Assembly (NCBI GenBank): GCA_964347325.1
Contig: CAYFYA010000001.1
Span: 124,001 to 188,000, forward strand
Direction of reading: 5' to 3'
Length of the DNA stretch: 64,000 nt
Source: JAJISG01 sp964347325
GTDB lineage: Archaea > Thermoplasmatota > Thermoplasmata > RBG-16-68-12 > JAJISG01
Made by a program: the position numbers and the translations under genes. Below the pieces are notes generated by a model, which saw only the letters and a list, made by a program, of their open reading frames with translations, ran no database searches and was not told the origin of the DNA. Below are positions 8,545-16,480 of this stretch, in pieces. Numbering within the stretch: the first letter of the stretch is position 1; every line of letters begins with the position of its first letter.

Positions 8545-10149
8545 GTGGTGCCCACGTCAGACCGCCCGGGGACTCCATTGGCTGAACTCCTCAGACTCTC
8601 CGAGGCCCTGAAGGCGACCAGGAGAAGGCTTGAGAAGAGGCGCCTCTTGGTCGAGTTCCTCGGGAGGCTGCCGCCGGAGGAGGTCTCTCCAGCTGTCCTG
8701 ATTTTGACCGGTAGGATCCTACCCGAATCTGAGAAAGGTGGACTCAACGTGGGGTGGGCGACTATCAGGAAGGCACTGAAGTCTTCTAGCCAGGCCTCCC
8801 TCCTCGAGGAAGACCTCACAATTCTCGGGGTCCACCAGACCTTCCGGGACATCGCCTCTAGGAGCGGTAAGGACTCCGTGAGGAAGAAACAACGACTCCT
8901 GCAGTCGCTGTTCTCCCAGGCTAAGGATGAGGAAGTCGACTTGCTCCTTCGTTCGCTATCTGGTGAGATGAGGATCGGTGTGAACGAAGGCGTCCTCCTG
9001 GAGGTCCTCGCCGATGCTACCGGGGCCGACCTGGAACTGGTCCGGCGGGCCAACATGTTCATGGGAGACCTGGGGCAGACGGCGTTCGTCGCCTTCAAGG
9101 AGGGGGTCGAAGGCCTTAAGGCGGCGAGGCTGGAACTCTTCACTCCCATCAAACCCATGATGGCTGAGATGGCCGACGATCTTGAGGCGGCCTTGGTCGA
9201 ACACGACGCCGTAGCCCTGGAGTACAAGCTTGACGGGGCTCGGATACAGATTCACCGTAGGGGAGACGAGGTTCGGATCTTCACTCGTAGGCTGACGGAG
9301 GTGACCGGGAGCCTCCCCGAGGTGGTGGTCTTGGCACGCGAGTTCGGCGACGGTGACCTCCTCGTGGAAGGAGAGGTCGTTGCCGTGGACAAGGCTGGAA
9401 GACCCCTGCCCTTCCAAGACCTGATGAGAAGGTTTCGGCGCGTCCACGAAGTTGAAACGCTGGCCGAGCAGATTCCCCTGGAACTGTACCTCTTCGACGC
9501 ACTGGTGCTGGACGGTGAGGTCACTATCGACCTATCGTATCAGGAGCGATGGGAGCTACTGGCGGGAGCGGTCCGTGATGACCTGCTGGTGCCGAGGCTT
9601 TTGGAACCCAATCGTGAAGGAGCTGAGAGCTTCCTCCAGGAGGCGCTGGAGGCCGGACACGAGGGATTGATGGTGAAGGATCTGAGGAGTCCGTACACCC
9701 CGGGGAAGAGGGGAAAACGCTGGCTCAAGGTCAAGCTCGCCGAGACCCTGGATGTTGCCATCATCGCGGCTGAGTGGGGCCATGGCCGCCGGCAGGACTG
9801 GCTCAGCAACTACCATCTCGCCGTTCGTGATGACGAGGGCCATTTCCACATGATCGGGAAGACCTTCAAAGGCCTCACCGACGCCGAGTTTGAGGAGATG
9901 ACGAACCGACTCATGCAACTCAAGGTGAAGGAGGAGCCCTACGTTGTACACGTGAGGCCCGCGGTGGTCGTGGAGGTGGCGTACAACGAAATCCAGCGGA
10001 GCCCCCACTACAAGTCAGGTTTCGCCCTCCGTTTCGCGCGCATCACCCGCATCAGGGACGATCTCGCTCCCGAGGACGTGGATAGCCTGGAAAGGCTGAC
10101 GACACTCTACTCCCGGCAGTTCGAGCGTAAGGGACGCATCCCGGAGTGA
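8545..10149 (+). CDS. lig: ATP-dependent DNA ligase (replicative archaeal type)
   Basis: This 534-residue protein has the normal domain order of archaeal DNA ligase I. An N-terminal helical DNA-binding domain runs to about residue 210. The adenylation domain carries motif I EYKLDGARIQIHRRG, with the nucleotidyl lysine. Motifs IV-V include EGLMVKDLRSPY and KRWLKVK, and an OB-fold domain follows. It seals nicks during replication and repair. A second, LigD-type ligase lies at 13228-14187, so the two ligases probably divide replication and end joining. Translation starts at tandem GTG codons at 8545. Confidence 0.92.
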   Translation: MVPTSDRPGTPLAELLRLSEALKATRRRLEKRRLLVEFLGRLPPEEVSPAVLILTGRILPESEKGGLNVGWATIRKALKSSSQASLLEEDLTILGVHQTFRDIASRSGKDSVRKKQRLLQSLFSQAKDEEVDLLLRSLSGEMRIGVNEGVLLEVLADATGADLELVRRANMFMGDLGQTAFVAFKEGVEGLKAARLELFTPIKPMMAEMADDLEAALVEHDAVALEYKLDGARIQIHRRGDEVRIFTRRLTEVTGSLPEVVVLAREFGDGDLLVEGEVVAVDKAGRPLPFQDLMRRFRRVHEVETLAEQIPLELYLFDALVLDGEVTIDLSYQERWELLAGAVRDDLLVPRLLEPNREGAESFLQEALEAGHEGLMVKDLRSPYTPGKRGKRWLKVKLAETLDVAIIAAEWGHGRRQDWLSNYHLAVRDDEGHFHMIGKTFKGLTDAEFEEMTNRLMQLKVKEEPYVVHVRPAVVVEVAYNEIQRSPHYKSGFALRFARITRIRDDLAPEDVDSLERLTTLYSRQFERKGRIPE

Positions 10150-10230
10150 ACTGGATCGCCCCATCGTCCCCCGCCTGTGCAGTGCCTCCGGGAAAGGGAG
10201 AACGCAACGGTCCCACAGGGGAGTCAAGAG

Positions 10231-10238
10231 GTTTTTAT
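10231..10238 (+). promoter_or_regulatory. Probable TATA box of the MATE gene
   Basis: GTTTTTAT would place the transcript start near 10262. That leaves a leader of about 75 bases before ATG 10337, much longer than the leaderless genes nearby. Confidence 0.45.
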
Positions 10239-10261
10239 GAGGTGACGGATTTTGGCCCACC

Positions 10262-10336
10262 CGCAATCAACACTGGCTTGGGGCCCCCTAACTCCGAGGG
10301 GGCTAGGTAGGTTCCTACACATCGGTGAGAGTTATC
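10262..10336 (+). promoter_or_regulatory. Structured 5' leader of the MATE exporter mRNA
   Basis: The leader contains a perfect 7-bp hairpin (10283-10289 with 10297-10303, loop AACTCCG). A short GTAG/CTAC element at about 10308-10319 follows, and then a GGTGAG ribosome-binding site at 10323-10328. This fits a cis-regulatory leader, but it matches no riboswitch consensus I can recognise. Confidence 0.35.
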
Positions 10337-11782
10337 ATGGCTGGTAACGATTCAAGTCCCGTTGGCCGTGGTAGCCCAGGCTCTGGTCCTGTAACGGAAG
10401 GCGTCAGGACCCTGATGGGAGACCCGAAGAGGGCCGTCTGGAAGCTGTCCCTGCCGATGATTGCCGCCTTCTCCATCCAAACCATCTACAACTTCGTCGA
10501 CGCGATCTGGGTCTCTGGCCTGGGTGCCGATGCCCTCGCCGCCATCGGTTTCTTCTTCCCATTCTTCTTCATGTCCCTCGCCATCGGGATGGGACTCGGG
10601 GTCGGCGGGGGTTCAGCCATCTCCCGCAGGATTGGTGCCGAGGATCGAGATGGTGCCAACCGCGTGGCTACCCACACTCTGGTGCTGACGGCGATCCTCG
10701 CCACGGCCATCGCCATACCGCTCCTCCTCTTCGCTGAGCCCATCTTTTTCGCCATAGGCGCGGGAGATGTCGCGTCTCTCGCCGTGGCCTACGCGCAGGT
10801 CATGTTCGCAGGAACCTTCATCATCTTCTTCCCCAGCGTCGCCAACGCCATCCTCCGAGCCGAGGGGGACGCCAAGCGGGCGATGTACGCCATGGCCTTC
10901 GGCTCCGTCCTGAACATCGTCCTAGATCCTATCTTCATCTACGTTCTGGGACTCGGGGTGGCCGGGGCAGCGGTGGCTACCGTGCTCTCCATGGGCGCCA
11001 CATCCCTGGTGATGGCGAACTGGATGTTCCTGAGGAAGGACACCTACGTCCGCTTCGCCTTCAAGGGCTTCAGGTTCGACCGAGACATCCTTGGAGACAT
11101 CTTCGGAGTGGGCCTCCCAGCGTCCATCATGTTCCTCACGATGTCCTTCATGATCTTCATCATGAACTTCATCATCGTCGTGGTCGGGGGGACCGACGGC
11201 GTCGCCATCTTCGCCACTGGTTGGCGCGTGGTGACCATCGCCACCCTGCCGGTCATCGGAATCGGAACAGCCATAGTCTCCGTGGGGGGTGCGGCCTTCG
11301 GCGCCCGGGACTACCGGAAGCTCGACACGGCGTACATGTACGCGATACGGTTGGGCGTCATCATCGAGATCCTGGCGGCTCTGGCGATATTCTTCCTGGC
11401 ACCCTACATCGTTATGGCCTTCACCTGGTCCGAGGAGACGGCCCGAATCGGGCCTGGCCTGGAACTCTTCCTTATGATCACCGTCCTGATGTACCCGGCG
11501 GTGGCCCTGGGTCCCGCCTCCTCCTCCCTGTTCCAGGGTGTCGGCAAGGGGATGAACGCCCTAGGCGTCACGATCATTCGCACCTTGCTCCTCTCGCCCC
11601 CTCTCGCCCTCCTCTTCGCCCTCGTCGCAGGTCTTGGACTGGAGGGCGTGTGGTGGGGGATGGTCGTGGCCAACGCCCTGGGGGCGAGCATCGCTTTCAT
11701 CTGGGCGAAGGCCCATATCCGGAGCCTGGCCTCCGGCAGAGTTACGCCTAAGGAGGAGGGGGCCCTGGTGCGGGCTCCCTAG
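10337..11782 (+). CDS. MATE-family multidrug/toxin exporter
   Basis: This membrane protein of about 481 residues has twelve predicted transmembrane helices in two six-helix bundles, the MATE architecture of Na+- or H+-coupled drug exporters. The first helix region is WKLSLPMIAAFSIQTIYNFV; GVGGGSAISRRIGAED is the conserved loop after TM2, and its counterpart GTAIVSVGGAAFGARD lies in the second half. The start is placed at ATG 10337, eight bases after GGTGAG; GTG 10325 overlaps that site. The substrate is unknown. The leader RNA suggests post-transcriptional control. Confidence 0.88.
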   Translation: MAGNDSSPVGRGSPGSGPVTEGVRTLMGDPKRAVWKLSLPMIAAFSIQTIYNFVDAIWVSGLGADALAAIGFFFPFFFMSLAIGMGLGVGGGSAISRRIGAEDRDGANRVATHTLVLTAILATAIAIPLLLFAEPIFFAIGAGDVASLAVAYAQVMFAGTFIIFFPSVANAILRAEGDAKRAMYAMAFGSVLNIVLDPIFIYVLGLGVAGAAVATVLSMGATSLVMANWMFLRKDTYVRFAFKGFRFDRDILGDIFGVGLPASIMFLTMSFMIFIMNFIIVVVGGTDGVAIFATGWRVVTIATLPVIGIGTAIVSVGGAAFGARDYRKLDTAYMYAIRLGVIIEILAALAIFFLAPYIVMAFTWSEETARIGPGLELFLMITVLMYPAVALGPASSSLFQGVGKGMNALGVTIIRTLLLSPPLALLFALVAGLGLEGVWWGMVVANALGASIAFIWAKAHIRSLASGRVTPKEEGALVRAP

Positions 11783-11793
11783 GGTTCGATAGC

Positions 11794-11917
11794 AAAAAGG
11801 AAGAAGGCGGCTGGGGGGCTGTTGTGGGCGACCACCGCGACCTTGCTTCAGAAGGGTCGTTGCCAGCCACCCAGCCTGAAGGACCGTTGGCGGAATGGGG
11901 GGCGTCCCGCCAACTGC
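11794..11917 (-). ncRNA. Candidate small structured RNA
   Basis: The minus strand of this gap has a promoter-like CTTTAAG at 11941-11947, followed by a perfect 8-bp hairpin (11907-11914 with 11886-11893, 13-base loop containing CCCCCC). A 6-bp hairpin (11876-11881 with 11846-11851) comes next, and a T-run at 11794-11798 ends the unit. A 23-codon frame starting at ATG 11919 sits exactly where a leaderless start would be, so a tiny peptide is an alternative. The family is not recognised. Confidence 0.3.
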
Positions 11918-11930
11918 ATTCCAAGCTGCC

Positions 11931-11947
11931 CTTAAGTGTACTTAAAG
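11931..11947. repeat. Inverted repeat with back-to-back TATA-like boxes
   Basis: TTAAGT and ACTTAA form arms separated by GT inside CTTAAGTGTACTTAAAG. It can serve as a promoter box in either direction, towards the candidate RNA or towards the 3' end of the RHH-like gene. Confidence 0.4.
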
Positions 11948-11982
11948 CACGCGTCACATGATGACACATTCACGTAGGGAGC

Positions 11983-12321
11983 CTAGGGCAGCTGCCAGTC
12001 ACGCCCCGCCAGGGCCGTACGGAATGCCATGATAAGGGAGAGAGCCTCCTCAAGGCCGGCTTCCTCCTTGCTCCCCAGAAGGTCCTTCAGACGCCGTCGG
12101 AAGTGGTTCTCCAGCAGGTCTAGGGCTCTGGGCAGGCGCTCCGAGTCCCCACTCTCGCCATGCTTTCGTATGAGCCAAGCGATGGTCCTTGCCTTGGTGA
12201 CCGCCGTCCCCTCATCCAACTCCGAGAGGTGGGCTTTGGCCGTCTCCACGATGGCGTTCTCCTGAGGCGTCAGCTCCACACGTACCGATATCGTGGGCTT
12301 GCGAGACCGGCGCTGGGGCAT
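11983..12321 (-). CDS. Small ribbon-helix-helix-like DNA-binding protein (putative)
   Basis: This 112-residue protein starts with a basic segment (MPQRRSRKPTISVRVELT). A strand-like ISVRVEL and two helices follow, which resembles a ribbon-helix-helix fold, and then a charged helical C-terminal half. It is not a family I can name, so the DNA-binding role is inferred. It is transcribed divergently from ku. A perfect palindrome sits at its promoter, which suggests autoregulation and possibly control of the NHEJ genes. ATG 12321 was chosen because of the CCTTTTGTAA box about 25 bases upstream. Confidence 0.5.
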   Translation of the reverse strand: MPQRRSRKPTISVRVELTPQENAIVETAKAHLSELDEGTAVTKARTIAWLIRKHGESGDSERLPRALDLLENHFRRRLKDLLGSKEEAGLEEALSLIMAFRTALAGRDWQLP

Positions 12322-12329
12322 TGGGCTCA

Positions 12330-12342
12330 CCAGGCTGCCTGG
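12330..12342. promoter_or_regulatory. Perfect 13-bp palindrome, candidate operator
   Basis: CCAGGCTGCCTGG is a perfect inverted repeat around one central base. It lies between the minus-strand box (12344-12353) and ATG 12321, overlapping the expected transcript start of the RHH-like gene. Confidence 0.45.
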
Positions 12343-12411
12343 CTTACAAAAGGTTGATGTCGTGATTCGCGCCCCTGATTCCCTTCTTGGGCGGAAAGCG
12401 CAGCGGTCCAA

Positions 12412-12421
12412 CCTTTTTATG
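12412..12421 (+). promoter_or_regulatory. Probable TATA box of ku
   Basis: CCTTTTTATG lies about 30 bases before ATG 12447, consistent with leaderless transcription and with the shorter Ku start. Confidence 0.5.
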
Positions 12422-12446
12422 GACCCTCGGCCTTGGAAGCTTTCCC

Positions 12447-13226
12447 ATGATGCCTAGGGCGATATGGTCAGGAGCCATCACCTTCGGCCTGGTCAATATT
12501 CCCGTGAAGCTCTTCACCGCCAGCCAGAGGAGAGACATCGCCTTCCGCAGCCTCCACGCCGAGTGTGGCACTCTCCTGAAGAGGCCTTACTACTGCCCTG
12601 TGTGCGAGGTTCAGGTGGAATACAAGGACCTTCAGAAGGGCTACGAGTACACCAAGGGAAGGTACGTCGTCCTTACGGAGGAGGACTTCGACAAGGTTCC
12701 CTTGGAGAGCAGCAAGGCTCTCGACGTCAAGGGATTCGTGGAGAGGGAGGAGGTGGATCCTCTCCTGCACGACTCCAGTTACTACCTGGCCCCCGCCGAG
12801 ACGGCGACGAAGGCCTTCGAGCTTTTCCGCCAGGCCCTGGAGCTGACCAACAAGGTGGCCTTGGCCAAGGCGGCCATCTGGAAGAAGGAGCGGGTCGTCA
12901 CCGTCAGGCCCCGTGGTAAGGTCCTGGTGCTATCCGCCCTTTACTACGAGGACGAGATCAGGCCGCCGCCCGAGGTGCCGGAGGAGAAGCCCGTGGAGGT
13001 GTCTAAGGCCGAGGTTAACCTGGCCGTCGACCTCATCAAGGCCCAGACGATATCCTTCGACATGGACCAGTTTAAGGACGACTACAGGGAGGCCCTCCTG
13101 AAGGTCATTGAGGCTAAGATCGAGGGCAAGGAGGTGGAGGCCCCGGTGGTCGTGGCTAGGGAGACGCCAGAGGATCTGATGACCGCCCTGAAGGCGAGCC
13201 TGGAATCCATCAAGAAGTCGACGTGA
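12447..13226 (+). CDS. ku: Ku-type DNA end-binding protein (bacterial-like)
   Basis: The 259-residue protein has the prokaryotic Ku length and fold. It begins MMPRAIWSGAITFGLVNIPV, the canonical Ku N terminus. CGTLLKRPYYCPVC carries the conserved cysteines, and ALYYEDEIRP lies in the core. Ku dimers ring double-strand break ends and recruit a ligase. ATG 12447 is supported by the promoter position; an upstream in-frame start would add 20 unrelated residues. The LigD-type ligase starts two bases after the stop. Ku is uncommon in archaea, so acquisition from bacteria is plausible. Confidence 0.92.
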   Translation: MMPRAIWSGAITFGLVNIPVKLFTASQRRDIAFRSLHAECGTLLKRPYYCPVCEVQVEYKDLQKGYEYTKGRYVVLTEEDFDKVPLESSKALDVKGFVEREEVDPLLHDSSYYLAPAETATKAFELFRQALELTNKVALAKAAIWKKERVVTVRPRGKVLVLSALYYEDEIRPPPEVPEEKPVEVSKAEVNLAVDLIKAQTISFDMDQFKDDYREALLKVIEAKIEGKEVEAPVVVARETPEDLMTALKASLESIKKST

Positions 13227-13227
13227 C

Positions 13228-14187
13228 ATGTCCTTCCCAAAGGGCCCGATAAGGCCCATGTTGGCTCGGTCGAGAGACGATCCCTTCGACTCTGATGAGT
13301 TCGCCTTCGAGGTGAAGTGGGATGGGACCCGGACCATCGCCTTCGTGGACAAGGAGCACCGCTTCCAGAACCGCCGGTTGAACCAGATCGCCTATCGCTA
13401 CCCCGAGATCAGGCCCGTGGTCAAGGGTCGGGCGGTCCTGGACGGGGAGATCGTGGTGATGCATGGTGGGCGGCCCGACTTCATGAAGCTGCAGCAGCGG
13501 GAACACGCCCTGGACGCCTTCAAGGCCGTCATCCTGGCGAAGGAGCTGCCCGCGACGTATGTGGTCTTCGACATCCTCCACTGGAAGGACAGAAGTACGC
13601 TGAAGCTCCCCCTAGAGGAGCGACGACGCATCCTGGAGGAGGTGGTGGAGCCCCAGGAGAACGTCTACCTGAGCGAGCCGGTTTTCGGCAGCGGGAAGGC
13701 CCTCTTCCAAGTGGCTGAGGAACGGGGTTTGGAGGGGATCATGGCCAAGCGCCTCGGTAGCCCCTACCTTCCCGGGAAGAGGGTGGACTTCTGGTTGAAG
13801 ATCAAGACCTATAAGCCGCTGGACTGCATCGTCTGCGGCCTGTCCGTCGGCAAAGGCTGGCGCGAGCCCTACTTCGGCTCCCTTATCCTAGGGGTCTATG
13901 ACGGAAAGGAGCTCCGCTTCGTGGGTAGCGTAGGGACGGGCTTTGATGAGGCCAAGATGGCGGAGATCGTGGAACTGACCCGGTCCCTGGAGGGCCCCTG
14001 TCCCTTCCCCGAGGCGCCGGAGGTGATGCCCGGAGTCAAGATGTGGCTGAAACCAGTCCTGGTGTGCCGGGTCAAGTATCTGCAGCTCACCCCCGACCTG
14101 AAGCTGAGGGCACCGGCCTTCGTCGAGCTCGAGCCTGGGACAAAGGCTAAGGACTGCATCCTCCCCGCGTTTGCCCGAGAAATCTAG
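13228..14187 (+). CDS. ligD: LigD-type ATP-dependent DNA ligase (NHEJ)
   Basis: The 319-residue protein consists of only the adenylation and OB domains of LigD. Motif I is FEVKWDGTRTIAF with the catalytic lysine. EGIMAKRLGSPYLPGKR covers motif IV and WLKIK is motif V. The polymerase and phosphoesterase domains of bacterial LigD are absent here and not encoded nearby. It follows ku by two bases, so the pair is one operon that should rejoin double-strand breaks. End processing would need enzymes from elsewhere in the genome. Confidence 0.92.
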   Translation: MSFPKGPIRPMLARSRDDPFDSDEFAFEVKWDGTRTIAFVDKEHRFQNRRLNQIAYRYPEIRPVVKGRAVLDGEIVVMHGGRPDFMKLQQREHALDAFKAVILAKELPATYVVFDILHWKDRSTLKLPLEERRRILEEVVEPQENVYLSEPVFGSGKALFQVAEERGLEGIMAKRLGSPYLPGKRVDFWLKIKTYKPLDCIVCGLSVGKGWREPYFGSLILGVYDGKELRFVGSVGTGFDEAKMAEIVELTRSLEGPCPFPEAPEVMPGVKMWLKPVLVCRVKYLQLTPDLKLRAPAFVELEPGTKAKDCILPAFAREI

Positions 14188-14224
14188 TTATAGAGGCCAA
14201 GGGATGGCCTCGCCGGGGTGGAGA

Positions 14225-15091
14225 ATGCCAGAGGACATCAACAGGATTGCCGTACTGGGGGCCGGAACCATGGGGGCGGGAATCGCCCAGACCTGTAGCC
14301 AGGCTGGCTACGAAGTCACCATGATGGACCTGACGGACGACCTCGTGAAGGATGGGTATGCCAAGATTCGCACCCCCTTGGAGAAGCGCGTCGCCAAGGG
14401 GAAGATGACCCAGGACCAGGTGGAGGAAATCGTCGGCCGAATCGAGGGCACGACCGACCTGAAGGGTGCCGTGAAAGGCGCCGACTTCGTCATCGAGGCG
14501 GTCTTCGAGGACATGAAGGTGAAGAAGGAGGTCTATCAGACCATCGACGTCGTCTCCCCGCCCGAGGTGGTCTTCGCGACGAATACCTCATCGTTGAGCG
14601 TGACGGAGATGGCCTCCGTCACCTCGAGGCCCGACCGGTTCTTGGGCATGCACTTCTTCAACCCCGCCCCCGTGATGCGTCTGGTGGAGCTGATTCGTGG
14701 GTCGGAGACCTCCGACGAGACGATTTCCATGGCCAGGGAGCTGAGCCTGAAGCTGGGTAAGGAGCCCGTGGAGGTGAAGGAGACGGCGGGGTTTGTGGTC
14801 AACCGCATCCTCGTGCCCATGATGAACGAGGCCTTCAACCTCCTTATGGAAGGAGCAGCCACGGCGGAGGACATCGACAAGGCCATGAAGCTGGGCACTA
14901 ACATGCCCATGGGCCCCTTCGAGCTCGCTGACTTCACCGGCATTGACGTGGGGTTGGCGGTCATGGAGGTGCTCTACAGGGAGACGGGGGACCCGAAGTT
15001 TCGCCCGTCCCCGCTCTTGAGGCAGTACGTCCGTGCCGGTCGTCTCGGCAGGAAGAGCGGACGTGGCGTGTACGACTACAGGAGCAAGTAG
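14225..15091 (+). CDS. 3-hydroxyacyl-CoA dehydrogenase
   Basis: The 288-residue enzyme oxidises 3-hydroxyacyl-CoA to 3-oxoacyl-CoA with NAD+, in beta-oxidation or butyryl-CoA metabolism. The Rossmann motif is IAVLGAGTMGAGIAQ, close to the N terminus. ATNTSSLSVTEMA and GMHFFNPAPVMRLVELI are family signatures, the latter with the catalytic histidine. The C-terminal NMPMGPFELADFTGIDVG matches the dimerisation domain. ATG 14225 is preceded by GGGTGGAG; a further upstream start would run into the ligase gene. The enoyl-CoA hydratase starts one base after the stop. Confidence 0.92.
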   Translation: MPEDINRIAVLGAGTMGAGIAQTCSQAGYEVTMMDLTDDLVKDGYAKIRTPLEKRVAKGKMTQDQVEEIVGRIEGTTDLKGAVKGADFVIEAVFEDMKVKKEVYQTIDVVSPPEVVFATNTSSLSVTEMASVTSRPDRFLGMHFFNPAPVMRLVELIRGSETSDETISMARELSLKLGKEPVEVKETAGFVVNRILVPMMNEAFNLLMEGAATAEDIDKAMKLGTNMPMGPFELADFTGIDVGLAVMEVLYRETGDPKFRPSPLLRQYVRAGRLGRKSGRGVYDYRSK

Positions 15092-15092
15092 G

Positions 15093-15872
15093 ATGGCCGG
15101 CCACGTCAAGCTGGACGAGGAGGACGGCCTCGCCATCGTGACCATCGATCGTCCCGACGCGCTCAACGCGCTCAACATCGAGGTGTTGAAGGAGCTCCGC
15201 GATGTCCTGAAGGAGGTCGAGCACAAAGATGACCTGCGAGCCTTGGTTCTAACTGGCGCGGGGGAGAAGGCCTTCGTCGCAGGAGCCGACATCAGGGAGA
15301 TGCTCCCTATGACGCCCTTGGAGACCCGTAAGTTCGCCTCCCTAGGGCATGAGGTGACCCGACTCCTAGAGAGGATGGAGAAGCCTGTCATCGCCGCTAT
15401 AAACGGCTACGCTCTCGGTGGGGGGTGCGAGCTGGCTCTCGCCTGTGACGTTCGTATCGCGTCGGAGGACGCCAAGATCGGCCTCCCCGAGGTGGGCCTG
15501 GGAATCTTCCCAGGCTTTGGCGGTACCCAGCGTCTGACGCGACTCGTGGGTCGGGGAAAGGCCTCTGAGCTGATCCTCACGGGAGACCCGGTGGATGCTG
15601 AGGCCGCTGGGCAGTTCGGTCTCGTGAATCGCGTGGTTTCCAGGCAGACCCTGCTCGCGGAGGCCAAGGCCATGGCCTGGAGGATGATGGAGCGTGGGCC
15701 CTTGGCGCTGAAGCTCGCCAAGACCGCCATCCAGCAGTCCCAAGAGACCGGCCTGTCCTCGGGCCTCGCCTACGAGCTGGAGACCTTCAGCTTGATATTC
15801 TCCACGGAGGACAAGGCGGAGGGGTTGAAGGCGTTCACAGAGAAGAGGAAGCCGAGCTTCCGAGGGGAATAG
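15093..15872 (+). CDS. Enoyl-CoA hydratase / crotonase family
   Basis: The 259-residue crotonase-fold enzyme should hydrate trans-2-enoyl-CoA, the step before its upstream neighbour. GAGEKAFVAGADIREM forms the CoA and oxyanion region, with NGYALGGGCELALACD and the glutamate-bearing GLPEVGLGIFPGFGGTQRL. Both catalytic glutamates are present, which supports hydratase activity over isomerase-only crotonases. It is translationally coupled to the dehydrogenase, giving a two-gene beta-oxidation unit without thiolase or acyl-CoA dehydrogenase nearby. Confidence 0.92.
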   Translation: MAGHVKLDEEDGLAIVTIDRPDALNALNIEVLKELRDVLKEVEHKDDLRALVLTGAGEKAFVAGADIREMLPMTPLETRKFASLGHEVTRLLERMEKPVIAAINGYALGGGCELALACDVRIASEDAKIGLPEVGLGIFPGFGGTQRLTRLVGRGKASELILTGDPVDAEAAGQFGLVNRVVSRQTLLAEAKAMAWRMMERGPLALKLAKTAIQQSQETGLSSGLAYELETFSLIFSTEDKAEGLKAFTEKRKPSFRGE

Positions 15873-15873
15873 C

Positions 15874-16047
15874 CTAGGAGGTGCTCTCGAACTCCTCCTG
15901 CAGGTCTATGATGACCTGCTCGAGGACTTCCTCGAAGGTGGAGCTCCTGTACTCCCTCAAGCCGCCCAACTCGCTCTGTACCCGAGCGACGTAAGTGTTG
16001 GAACTCTTCAGGAACTCAACGTTGCAGAGGGACTCTTCCACGGTCAT
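15874..16047 (-). CDS. Small conserved-looking protein of unknown function
   Basis: This 57-residue frame starts MTVEESLCNVEFLKSSNTYV and ends with an acidic DLQEEFEST. The first half reads as two beta strands (NVEFLKSS, TYVARVQSEL) and the second as one amphipathic helix (FEEVLEQVIIDLQEEFE). This faintly resembles HicB-like small folds. No hicA partner is adjacent, so a toxin-antitoxin role is not claimed. GCTTAAATAAGG about 50 bases upstream is a likely promoter. It is convergent with enoyl-CoA hydratase and divergent from S17e. Confidence 0.5.
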   Translation of the reverse strand: MTVEESLCNVEFLKSSNTYVARVQSELGGLREYRSSTFEEVLEQVIIDLQEEFESTS

Positions 16048-16248
16048 CTAGGCGCCCGCTACCTACCCGGCAGTCGTAGGTCATCTTTGAACCTTATTTA
16101 AGCGTTGTGGGACGGTCATCAGGCTGGCCAGCAGGTCGAACTTGACGCCGACCAACCGGGTTCCGAACGGTCTCCACAGACCCCCCCAGTAACCTTTATC
16201 TACGTCAGGTAGCGTCCTCCTAAGCCTCTTCACAGCTGAGGCCTGACG

Positions 16249-16440
16249 ATGGGAAATATCCGACCCAATTACATCAAACGAGTGGCACTGGAGCTAGCAA
16301 GGCTGTTCCCCGACCAGTTCAACGATGACTTCGAGCACAACAAGAAGCTGGTTGCGGAGCTCACAGACGTCAGCTCGACGACCATGAGGAACAGGATCGC
16401 CGGCTACGTAACCAGACTGAGGAAGATGCAGGAGACCTGA
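16249..16440 (+). CDS. rps17e: Ribosomal protein S17e
   Basis: The 63-residue protein matches archaeal/eukaryotic S17e along its whole length: MGNIRPNYIKRVALEL at the start, the acidic middle LVAELTDVSSTTMRNRIAGY, and a basic end. It is a small-subunit protein with no bacterial counterpart. A CCTTTATC box near 16192 would give a leader of about 25 bases, and GAGG precedes the ATG. Confidence 0.93.
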   Translation: MGNIRPNYIKRVALELARLFPDQFNDDFEHNKKLVAELTDVSSTTMRNRIAGYVTRLRKMQET

Positions 16441-16480
16441 GTGGCCTGTTCGGAGGCCTAGCGAACTTTGAGAAGCTACC

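Noticed and set aside
11959..12033. 24-codon plus-strand frame starting ATGATG after the 11931-11947 palindrome
   Set aside because: It runs antisense into the RHH-like gene, ends quickly and has no supporting ribosome-binding or conservation signal.
15874..16047. HicB-type antitoxin assignment for the 57-residue protein
   Set aside because: The strand-strand-helix pattern is only suggestive and there is no hicA toxin gene adjacent.
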